NCBI RefSeq assembly: GCF_000003195.3
Contig: NC_012870.2
Location: 37,354,377-37,418,376, forward strand
Length of the DNA stretch: 64,000 bases
Reading direction: 5' to 3'
DNA from: Sorghum bicolor
Lineage: Eukaryota > Streptophyta > Magnoliopsida > Poales > Poaceae
The notes below the pieces were generated by a model, which was not told the origin of the DNA, made no database searches, and saw only the letters and a list, made by a program, of their open reading frames with translations. Shown here one piece after another: positions 45,428 through 55,676 of the stretch. Position 1 is the first letter of the stretch, and every line of letters starts with the position of its first letter. The position numbers and the translations under genes were made by a program.

Positions 45428-46876
45428 AGCTCTCACATGGAAATGATGAATAGTTGCTCTGCCATGACTAGTTCTCAAAATTGAAATCTCTCTCAAGTTT
45501 AGGCATGATTGCTATGAATTAAGATTTGCTCTAAACCTGAACTTGTGGGAAGAGTACTTGATCTAATGTTTAAGTCGTTAACGGATATGATATGGGAATG
45601 TTGAGCAGCTATTTATATGTTCCTAGAGATGCTAGAATTTTGGAGAATTTTATCTTTTAAAATCTTTAAAATGATGCATGATGAGTTCCTGTATGATGAG
45701 AGTTTAAAACCCTACCACAGCCATATATACGTGCTTATTAGACAATGAACCACACATTTACTTTTCACTGCTTATGAGCATTGAGTGTGGTCAAGCTGTG
45801 TAGACCCTTAGGAGCTTGTCATGTGGTTAAAATCAAGATTCACTTGAACGTTCACTCATACATGCTGCTTATACTCCAGAAGTATGCATCCACATACATC
45901 CACTCCCTTCCATCTCCAGATTCACCTAAATTTATTCTACTCATATCCAGGAGAGAATAGCCAAAAACATTATCCTATCCCTGTTATTCCCCATGAAATA
46001 AATGCTCGAGATATTTTGGTTACTACCACTTGCTACATTATTCTAGGAGGGTGAGTGCTCTGAAAAAAAGTGAATACGAGGAAATAAAAAGTTGCAAGTG
46101 CCCGGAACCTCGAAAGAAAAGAAAAAGTGAGACGAGAGGTAAAAATGGAGAAGTGTCCAATAGTAGAATTAGGGGTACAAGATACCCACCTGAGAGAAAA
46201 GAAAAGGAAAATATAGAGCATCTCATTCCCCTCAAAAAGCTTCAAAGTGCAAGAAAGGTATGTATCCCCTCAAAAGAGCAAAAGTAGAATTAGACTTTCA
46301 CCATTGTTTTCACCATTATCACCATCATCACCATACACCATTCATTTGCCACACATGCGCATCTTGATTTGACTTATTGACTTGTTTCTCTGGATCCATG
46401 GTTTCACTATGCAATAAGTGTCTTGTAAGTATGTATTAGCTGTCTCCCACCTATGAGCTCCAGATATCAAAACCTTGTTACAGTAGGGTGAGAGAGAAGG
46501 CAATATCACTATGCCTCATACCACAAATACTACATACTTTGAGAGAAGGCATATATCATCACTGCCTTGGTAAGGATCCAGAAATACCAGGATTCTCTGA
46601 GTTTTATTTTGAAAACTCTAGAGCTATAGCTGATCAAGAATAAGAGACATGGCGCTTGACTAGACTGTTCTATCTTTTAACTACTCAAGACACAAGTGAC
46701 GGTTGCAAGCCCCATGGTGGAAGGTAATATGAGTAAGTTTAAGTCTTAACAGTTTACCCTAACCCAGAAATGAGATTTTGTTTGAACGCATGAGTACCTC
46801 TAAGGCATGAAACTACTATAGAAACTCTTGAGTCCATCCTTGCTCAGGGACAAGCAAGAGGTAAGCTTGGGAGAGT
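45428..46876 (+). other. N2 3' internal region and polypurine tract
   Basis: Non-coding family sequence collinear with N1 28590-29150 and with N5 53330-54550. Near the end CTTGCTCAGGGACAAGCAAG forms a short hairpin, followed by the purine-rich TAAGCTTGGGAGAGT before the LTR at 46877. No gene is supported; a frame at 46030-46287 is Lys/Glu-rich low complexity. Confidence 0.65.
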
Positions 46877-48241
46877 TGTTGACGGTCCTTAAGTACCAAA
46901 TATAATCATCAAATAAATAAATAAAAGGATCCAAATGCAATCAACACCTAGACTTAGGGTTTTATCTTACAGAATTCCATAAGTTTTGGTGTTTGTCTAT
47001 TTTAGCAGGGGGTTATCAGGAAATATGGAGGAAAGGCCCACACGTCGGGTTTACATAGAGGTATTAACGTGCCGTGCAATTTTCTATCATCTAGAAGACT
47101 CTAGAAGCCACGGGAACGAACGGGAAGCCGAGCGGGCTCGGGGGCAGGGCGCCCGCCCTCCCCCTAGGGCGCCCGCCTAGCTACAAAGTCCAAACAGGAC
47201 CCGTCTCGCGGATTACGCTCCACCGACCTAAAGGATCAACGATAACCGTTCAATCAATGTCGTTTGATCTGACGGCCCAGATTCACTTGAGGGGACTATA
47301 TAAGCAGACCCCTGGCCCCTGGAGGAGAACAAGATCATTGTAGAGTTGAGAGGTGCCCTCGAAGGATAACCTTTCCTCTACATAGACATAGCAAAAGCTA
47401 GGGTTTGGAGATGAGAGCTCTCCTCTCATCTCTAAACTAGAGTAGACCTAGATAGTAGCGAGATGGAGAGCGAGGGAGGATTGGAGGAGAGGCCGGCCTG
47501 TCGGTTCTTCCTCCGGTTGTACTTCGTCATGATCAAGCTCTAATCAAGCCTGCTCATGGGATGACTCTGGTAATCTACTTCTTATTTCATTATGCAATTA
47601 TTATCCATGTATGTTCTGGCTCACAACTCTTTCGAGTACTTTAATCTATAGGACGCTATAGGTGAGAGTTGTAGTATAGGTGTAAGCGTGGTGCTTAGAC
47701 CTAGATTACTTGTGGATATCCCCTGTCTAGCCGGATCGTGTGGTAGGCCGCGTAGGTGACAGTTACGTTGGTCCCCTGTAGTCCACCTCCTTTTAGCAGG
47801 ACTGGTAGGGTTTATCGGCCTATTGATAAGCATCATTTGTGGTGTATTCTTATCACGTGGTTCGTCCTAGACATAGACATACCACTTTGAAGTAGAGAAA
47901 CCATAGTTATCCTCTCTATTCTCCTACCATCGCCCATACACTAGAATTGCTCTACTCTCTGTTCCCATATTATCACCCATTGTTATCTTACCTTTAATAT
48001 TGTTCTTATTCAATTCTACCATCTTTCCTATTTACACCTATCTATCTATCTTGGTTAAGTTAGAGCGTAGTTGGTTCTCCCGTTTTCCTGTGGATACGAT
48101 AAAACCATTAACCGGGTAAAAGCTACAACGGTATCCGTGCGCTTGCGGATTTATCTATGTGCGTATAAATACCATAGTACACTCTAGTGCCATGCTGGGG
48201 ATGACAACCTAGTATTCAAGTGGTGTTAAAAAGTGTCAACA
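46877..48241 (+). repeat. N2 3' LTR
   Basis: 1365 bp, TGTTGACGGTCCTTAAG to AAAGTGTCAACA. The U3 module is present: GGCCCACACG near 47035, two GGGCGCCCGCC boxes near 47146-47178, TATA box CTATATAAG at 47296-47304. It is followed directly by the inverted LTR fragment of N4. Confidence 0.88.
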
Positions 48242-48743
48242 GTGGGAGTTGAGAACTCACGGATCGATTTGTTTGCCATGGCTTCAAACTCTCCTCTAGG
48301 GGCCAGGGGGTCTACTTATTTAGTCCTTCCAAGTGAATGTGGGCCGTCGGATCAAACCAACATTAATCGCACAGTTTTCCTTGAACCCTTAGGTCGGTGG
48401 AGCATGATCCGCGAAGTTGGCTCTGATTGGCCCTGAGGCCAGGGCGGGCGCCCAAGGGGGGAGGGCGGGCGCCTGCCCCCGAGCCCGTCTGGTCTCCCGT
48501 TCGTTCCCGTGGCTTCTAGACTCTTCTAGATGTAGGATAATTGCGCGGCACATTAATATCTCTATGTAAACCCGACGTGTGGGCCTTTCTTCCATAATTA
48601 CTTATAACCCCCTTCAGAAATAGACAAACACCAAAACTCGTGGAATTCTATCAGATAAAACCCTAAGTCTGGACGTCGATTGTATTTGGATCCTTTTCTT
48701 TGTTTATTTGCTGATTAAATTTGATACTTAAGGACCGTCAACA
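48242..48743 (-). repeat. N4: truncated N-family LTR, reverse strand
   Basis: The minus strand starts TGTTGACGGTCCTTAAG at 48743 and loses similarity at 48242, after about 500 bp of U3. Its internal side is on the right, so it is the 3' LTR of a minus-strand element. The missing remainder probably lies left of N2, outside the window. Confidence 0.78.
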
Positions 48744-50604
48744 AACTCTCCCAAGCATACCTCTTGCTCGACCCTTAGCAAGGATAATCTCAGTGATGGA
48801 TCAGAAGTTGCTGGAATGCCTTTAAAAATTTACGGTACACATGCTTTCAAATGAGGTATCATCTCTGAGTTAGAGTAAAGTGTCAAGACTTAACACTTAG
48901 TTGTTTTACCTTTCACCATGGGACTTGTAACCGTCACTTTTGTCTTGAGTAGTTAAAAGATAGAACGGTCTAGTCAAGTGCCATGTATCTTATTCTTGAT
49001 CAGCTGTAGCTCTGGAGTTTTTGCAGATTTTCAAATAAAACTTAGAGATTCCTTGTATGACTCTCTCAAATCTCTCTTTTATGGTATTTCTGGATCCTTA
49101 CCAAGGCAGTGATGGTATACGCCTTCTCTCAAAGTATGTAGTATTTTTGGTATAAGGTATAGTAACATTGCCTTTTCTCTCACCCTACTCTAATAAGGCT
49201 TTGATATCTGGAGCTCATAGGTGGGAGATAAAGTGTACATACTTACAAGACATTTATTGAATAGTCAAACCATGGATCCAGAGAAACAAGTCAATAAGTC
49301 AAATCAAGATGTGCATGTGTGGCGAATGGATGGTGTATGGTGATGATAATGGTGATGATGGTGACGATGGTGATAACAATGGTGAAAGTCTAATTCTACT
49401 TGTGCTCTTTTGAGGGGATACATACCTTTCCTGATCTTTTGAAACTTTTTGAGGAGAATGAGATGCCCTACATTTTCTTTTTCTTTCCTCTCAGGTGGCT
49501 ATCTTGTACCCCTAATTCTATTGTCGGACACTTGTCCATTTTTACCTCTCGTCTCACTTTTTCTTTTCTTCGAGGTTTCGGGCACTTGCCCCTTTTTATT
49601 TCCTCGTATCTTTTCTCTCTTTTCTTTTTTTAGAGCGCTCATCTCCTGAAATAATATAGCAAGTGGTAGTAACCAAGATAACTTGAGCATTTATTTCACA
49701 GGGGAAAACAGAAATAGGAGAATGTTTTTGGCTATTCTCTCCCGGATTAGGAGTAGAATATTTTTAGGTGGTTCTGGAGATGGAAATAAGTGGATATATG
49801 TGGATGCGTACTTCCAGAGTAGAAGCAGCATGTGTGAGTGAACGTGCAAGTGAATCTTGATTTTAACCACATGACAAGGTCCTAAGGGTCTACATAGCTT
49901 GACCACACTCAATGCTCATAAGAAGTAAAAAGTAAATGTGTGGCTCAAAGTCTAGCAAGCATGTATATATGGCTGTGGTAGGAATTTAAACTCTCATCAT
50001 ACAGGAGCTCATTATGTGTTATTTTAAAGATTTTTGAAGATAAAATTCTCTAGATTTCTAGCATCTCTAGGAACAGATAAACAACAGCTCAACCTTCTTA
50101 TATCATATCCGTTGACAACTTAGACTTCAGATCAAGTTCTCTTCCCACAAGTTCAGGTTTAGAGCAAGCTTTAAATTATAACAGTTATGTCTAAACTAGA
50201 GAGAGAACTCAAATTTGAAAATTAGGCAGAGCAACTATTCATCATATCCATGCTAGAGTTTTATTATTAAGATTCAGTTTAGCATAGCCACTTTATTTAT
50301 TTATTAAGCATACTAAGAAAAAGACATATATTTATATATTAGCACAAAATCTTTATTTGGTTTTTCATGGTTATGTATATTTATATTTTAATATAGTATA
50401 AGTATAAATGTAGATAGATAGAAATACTTAGCGGGATAAATGGGGGTGCTCTCCCCCAAGCTGAATTTTGACATAATTTCTTCTAGTATAGCTAGCAGGT
50501 GGCAGAGGTGTATTTGAAAGTCGGCAGCACCCTGACAGCGATTAGGATGTCCTCTGCCTGCTAGTCTTCTTGATTCTTGAATTTTGTGGAGCTCAAACAG
50601 ACGT
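48744..50604 (-). mobile_element. N4 3' internal region, reverse strand
   Basis: Reverse complement of the N-family 3' region. It starts at the LTR with a purine tract and a CTTGCT...AGCAAG hairpin (minus strand, near 48750-48775) and runs to the GAGCTCAAACAGAC stretch at 50590-50603. No gene; the low-complexity ORFs on either strand are not supported. It is homologous and inverted relative to 52925-54558. Confidence 0.75.
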
Positions 50605-52372
50605 TTTATCATGGGCTCGGCAACAGTGCTCGAGAGACCATGGATGCTGCAGCTGGAGTACCATACCACAAGCCACAGCTCTTGTGGAGAAGATGGCGTC
50701 CAACCAAGGCTGGAATGAAGAGAGGACCCAGACACGCAAGAGAGGTGGAGGTATGCATCAGCTCAAGGAGATAGACATGTTGTCTGCAAAGCTAGACCTG
50801 CTCATGAAGAAGCTCAATGATAGAGCTGGAGATAAGAAAGAAGTCATGCACATCTATGACTCTCACATGACATGTGAGTAGTGTGGAGATACTGGACACT
50901 CAGGCAATCACTGCCCTGAGATGCTTGAGGACGTGAACTACATCAACAACAACTACTACTACTACTATAACCATCCTCAACAAAATCAAGGTTGGAATCA
51001 ACAGAGGCCTAACTACTCAGGTAATTATCAAGGTAACAATTATTACAACAATAATAATAATTTTCGACCTTTGAGAGAGTTAGTGTCTAATCAAGAAAAG
51101 CTAATGGATAACCTATCTAAGAAATTGGCATCTAATGATAAAATGCTAGAAAATATAAATAATAGAATGGATAATTTCTCTACTACCATCAAGAATCAAA
51201 TTAGCTTTAATAAAATAATTGAATCTCAGTTAAATCAAATAGCTGCTGCTATTCCTACTACTAACCCTGGTATACCATCACAACCGAAAGGATTAGAATC
51301 TACAAATCTTGTAGACATGTTTGATGTAGGTAATTGGAGTAACTCCGTCAGTGAATTCACTACTGACCTTCTGCCGGTCAAGAGAGGCGATCCAGGACGC
51401 CCCGTCATCCCGATCTCCATCGGCATGGTGGACGTCCCAGAAGCACTCTGTGACTTTGGCTCTAGCGTCAACATTATACCCAGGGTACTCTATGAAAAAT
51501 TCTTTACATATCCTTTATCAGAAACAACCATGTGTTTGCAGTTTGCAGATCAGGCATTAAGTTTTCCAAAAGGAATATTGAAGAACCTTTGTGTCCGAGT
51601 TGGTACCTTGTATGCCCCAGTAGACTTTGTGGTGATAGAGACCGGTAATGATGAGAGAGCACCCATAATCTTAGGGAGGCCATTCTTGAACACCTCGGGA
51701 GCTGTCATCTACGCTAGTGCTGCCAAGATCAGTTTCTACATCAAAGGGAGGAAGGAGACATTTTTCTTCAAGAACAAGACTACACAAATCCTAGATCAAT
51801 CCAGACGTGAACCAAGGAAGAGGACCAACAGGAGGAACAAGAACAAGCAAGTGTGGACCGAGTCAGCTAAGATGGTCACTACAGTTCATGGAGGTTAAGA
51901 TCATCAACTTAAGTCACCATTGTTGACCAATAAGGATGACCTAGGAATGCCAAGCATCTATTGCTCCATAAATGGGTACAACTTCTACAAGACGACGTGT
52001 GACACCGGATCGGGCGTCAACATAATGGCCGCAGTCACCTATCGGCTCTTGTTCGGAACCATGCCCCTAAAACCAACATACATTCAACTCCAGATGGCAG
52101 ATCAAACATTTCGAGAAGTTAAAGGAATAGTAATTGATGTCCTTGTCAAAATAGACGATCATTTTGTCTACACAGACTTTTAGGTTATTGACATGGGAGA
52201 AGACGAATACGATCCACCCATCATCCTTGGAAGACCGTTCCTTAGCACCGTTAATGCAATCATCTACATTGGAACTTGAGAAGTCCATATGCACTTCCCC
52301 TCAGAGAAGGTACGCCGCTATTTTACTGACCCTAACTATATCGTTGAAGAATTTAAGCAGGTCAGAAAATGA
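50588..52372 (+). pseudogene. N5 gag end with zinc knuckle and two tandem retropepsin-like domains
   Basis: The start is Athila-type Gag (VELKQTFYHGLGNSARETMD), with a frameshift near 50665. The second frame then runs to 52372 with TAG 50879 inside a CCHC knuckle (CGDTGHSGNHCP), TAA 51896, TAG 52181 and TGA 52277. An Asn/Tyr/Gln-rich linker and a coiled region (LMDNLSKKLASNDKMLENI) lead to protease-like domain 1: Asp codon 51452 in ALCDFGSSVNIIP, later APIILGRPFLNTSGA. A basic linker follows (RREPRKRTNRRNKNKQ). Domain 2: Asp codon 52001 in TTCDTGSGVNIMAA, later PPIILGRPFLSTVNA. The two sit 183 codons apart in the same frame, so both belonged to one polyprotein. A basic tail follows, then non-coding DNA: no RT, RNase H or integrase. 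Domain 1 has the DxG form typical of Athila, domain 2 the standard DTG. Confidence 0.85.
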
Positions 52373-53106
52373 CGCAACCGTAACCAGAGGAGGGAAATCA
52401 TCAAGGCCGGAGGGGCAGACTATGAAGGAGAAGTGATAAGATCAGAAACAGAATTATCCAGAGGAGACCGTAGCACCAAGTCAGGTGCGGAGAGAGAAGA
52501 TAACTATACATGAAGAAGAGGCACTGCCGGAAGTACCGACTACGCCACCCAACGAATCCCAGGACAACTAGAAAACGGAGAGTCCCATTCGGAGGACTTA
52601 AAAACACTGAACGCCTTGCCAAGAGGTAACCTTGGTAGTTATCATTTCCCTTTCAATTATTTAAAATAGTTTGCTTAGTTAATCGTGTTCATGCTATCCT
52701 AAAAAGAAAATAAAAATGTTAAAGAACAATAAGCCCCATGTGAGTATATGAGTGGCATGAAACCCATAAGTACATTCACTGTGGTGGTATAAAAATAAAA
52801 TAAATATTTCATTTCTACTTTATAAAACGAAAATATAAAAATAGGGAGTAATATTTATTAAGGAGTCTCAACATGATAAAGGCTAAATATTTATGCTAAC
52901 ACTTAATTAGTTCCACAAGCTTTGTTGTCTATTTGAGCTCCACAGAATTTAAGAATCAAGAAGACTAGCAGACGGAGGACATTCTAATCGCTGTCAGGGT
53001 GCTGCCGACTTTCAAATACACCTCTGCCACCTGCTAGCTACATCAAGAGAAATTACGTCAAAATTCAGCTTGGGGGAGAGCACCCCCATTTATCTCGCTA
53101 TATATT

Positions 53107-53183
<77 letters not shown>

Positions 53184-54558
53184 ATACTTATACTATATTA
53201 AAATATAAATATACATTACTATGAAAAACCAAATAAAGATTTTATGCTTATATATATATATATATCTTTTGCTTAGTGTGTTTAATAAAAAAATAAAGTA
53301 GCTATGCTAATCTGAATCTTAATAATAAACTCTAGGATGGATATGATGAATAGTTACTCTGCCTAATTTTAAAATTTAAAGTTCTCTCTCAAGTTTAGAC
53401 ATAACTGTTATAATTTAAAGCTTGCTCTAAACCTAAACTTGTGGGGAGAAAACTTGATCTGAAGTCTAAGTTGTTAACGGATACGATATGGGAAGGTTGA
53501 GATGCTGTTTATCTATTCCTAGAGATGCTAGAATTCTGGATAATTTTATCTTTGAAAAATCTTTAAAATATTGCATGATGAGTTCCTGGATGATGAGAGT
53601 TTAAATTCCTACCACAGCCATATATACATGCTTGCTAGACTTTGAGCCACACATTTACTTTTTTCTGCTTATGAGCATTGAGTGTGGACAAGCTGTGTAG
53701 ACCCTTAGGAGCTTGTCATGTGGTTAAATCAAGATTCACTTGCACGTTCACTCACATATGCTGCTTCTACTTCTGAAGTACCATCCACATATATCCACTC
53801 ATTTCCATCTCCAGAATCACCTAAAAATATTCTACTCCTGATCCAGGAGAGATTAGCCAAAAATATTTCTATTTTTCCCTTGTGAAATAAATACTCAAGT
53901 TATCTTGGTACTACCACTTGCTATATTATCTCAAGAGATGAGTGCTCTAAAAAAATATGAGGAAATAAAAAGGGGCAAGTGCCTGGAACCTCGAAAGAAA
54001 AGAAAAAGTGAGACGAGAGGTAAAAATGGACAAGTGTCCGACAGTAGAATTAGGGGTACAAGATACCCACCTGAGAGAAAATAAAATAAAAAGAGCATCT
54101 CATTCTCCTCACAAAGTTTCAAAAAGCAAGGAAGGTATGTATCCCCTCAAAGAGCAAAAGTAGAATTAGACTTTCACCGTTGTTATCACCATCATCACCA
54201 TACACCATTCATTCGCCACACATGCACATCTTGATTTGACTTATTGATTTGTTTCTTTCGATCCATGGTTTGACTATGCAATAAATGTCTTGTAAGTATG
54301 TATATTTTATCTCCCACCTATGAGCTCTAGATATTAAAGCCTTATTAGAGTTGGGTGAGAGAGAAGGCAATGTCACTATGCCTTATACCACAAATACCAC
54401 ATACTTTTTGAGAGAAGGCATATACCATCACTGCCTTGGTAAGGATCCAGAAATACCACAAAAGAGAGATTTGGGAGAATCATACAAGGAATCTCTGAGT
54501 TTTATATGAAAATCTGCAAAAACTCCAGAGCTATAGCTGATCACGAATAAGAGACATG
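52373..54558 (+). other. N5 3' internal non-coding region
   Basis: Family 3' sequence (AAGCCCCATGTGAG near 52732, AGCTTGGGGGAGAGCACCCC near 53067). The first 200 bp keep decayed remains of the basic tail (CAACCGTAACCAGAGG). It is interrupted at 54558 by G1 (target probably ACATG), so its own 3' LTR is not seen. Confidence 0.7.
53108..53183. repeat. CTAT tetranucleotide microsatellite
   Basis: About 19 uninterrupted CTAT units. The same position in N1 (near 28425) has only a few units and N4 has almost none, so it expanded in this copy. Confidence 0.97.
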
Positions 54559-55618
54559 TGTCGAGGATATCAGTAAGGGGTACCCCAACTGATGTCCTTA
54601 TCAAGAATATCCGTACACAAATCAAGGCCTCTAATTCGACGCCCTACCCAGTTGTGAGCATGGTCCTCGACGACCGTAGGCTCGAAGACGGAAAGGGCGT
54701 CCTGCGAATCGACCAGAGCTCGAGCGTAGGCTACTGTCGAATACAGAAATAGGCTCGAGCGAATCGGAAGGCGTCGAGCGCAAGGACGTCGCCCGCCACC
54801 TGACACAGACACGGGAACTAGGGCATTTAATGCGCCTGTCGCGTTCTCACCTAACTTGCCAGTCACGGGAAGCGAGATAGGGAATAGGCACTCGTCCCAT
54901 CATTCTTTTTGCAGCCTTCCCCACCAAATATGCCAGAGCGTGGCAGGTCGCAGGAAGCGGGTCGGAACATCTAATCAAGACCCCCTCGAGACGTCCAAGG
55001 TCAGCGCTCTGGCTAGCAAGGCGTTACACGGCATCTGACCCTCGAGTAGGCGTGTATCCTTCCTGAGGAAGGGTTGGACGTCGAATGACAACACAACAAC
55101 CACTCCGACATATCTGCCGCCACAACGTACAAGCATGCAACAGATAAACCAGCCCAGGACGACGTGCAGAGCGGGATACCGGGGCACGCGTAATCATCAT
55201 CAAGCTATCAGGACAAGATGGCTTGAAACCATGCCGGTACGGAGGCCTCGAGTAGGTCAGAGCGCCATACCTCTATCGACCCCTACTCTGACGCCTATAC
55301 ATGTACCCTAGGTCTCTCCTTGGAACTATAAAAGGGGAGGCCTGGGAGCGGACACGGGGGACAGGAGACAACGGAACAACACATGCGTAGTAGAGCTTCC
55401 ATACTCCATCTCCATCCCAGTTCATACATGCTTGTATTGACCCCTGTACAAGCACTTAGGTGCAGAATAATACAAACTCCCCCCCCCCGCTGGACGTAGG
55501 GCCTTCTCTTGCCCGAACCAGGATAAATCTTTGTGTCTTCTTGCATCACCATCTGGAAACGGGAGCAAGCATGCAAATTTACTAGTTGGTGTGACCCCCC
55601 GGGGGGAAAACACCGACA
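54559..55618 (+). repeat. G1 5' LTR
   Basis: 1060 bp, TGTCGAGGATATC to AACACCGACA, with matched TGTCG/CGACA ends. It contains a TATA box and, near its end, runs of C and G (55480-55488, 55595-55606). It lies inside N5 sequence (GAGACATG before it). Confidence 0.82.
55327..55334 (+). promoter_or_regulatory. TATA box of the G1 LTR
   Basis: TATAAAAG in GGAACTATAAAAGGGGAGG, about 290 bp before the LTR end. A plain consensus match. Confidence 0.65.
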
Positions 55619-55619
55619 G

Positions 55620-55637
55620 TTAGCGCGCCAGGTAGGG
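55620..55637 (+). other. G1 primer-binding site
   Basis: TTAGCGCGCCAGGTAGGGG immediately follows the LTR. It resembles the TGGCGCGCCAGGTAGGGG form common in grass Tat elements, with one change; I do not assign the tRNA. Confidence 0.65.
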
Positions 55638-55676
55638 GTCCTGCGTGTTTTTCACCGATTTCCCATTCCTTTCCAG

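Larger units (their letters stand above)
31794..48241 (+). mobile_element. N2: Athila-like non-autonomous element, split by T3, T4 and N3
   Basis: Family sequence at 31794-34438, 43473-43763 and 45428-46876, with a 3' LTR at 46877-48241, reads continuously on the plus strand once T4 (34439-43472) and N3 (43764-45427) are removed. Its 5' LTR and leader lie left of the window, beyond T3. It encodes an ORF1 fragment and protein remnants but no polymerase or integrase. Its 3' LTR abuts a truncated LTR in the opposite orientation, which suggests N2 itself inserted into the 3' LTR of N4. Confidence 0.75.

Noticed and set aside
49499..49690. Lys/Glu-rich ORFs near 46030, 49449 and 53931
   Set aside because: Low-complexity frames in the 3' non-coding region; homologous copies have different stops.
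53108..53183. CRISPR-like periodicity in the CTAT and CTAGTT tracts
   Set aside because: Simple tandem repeats with no spacers, in plant retroelement DNA.
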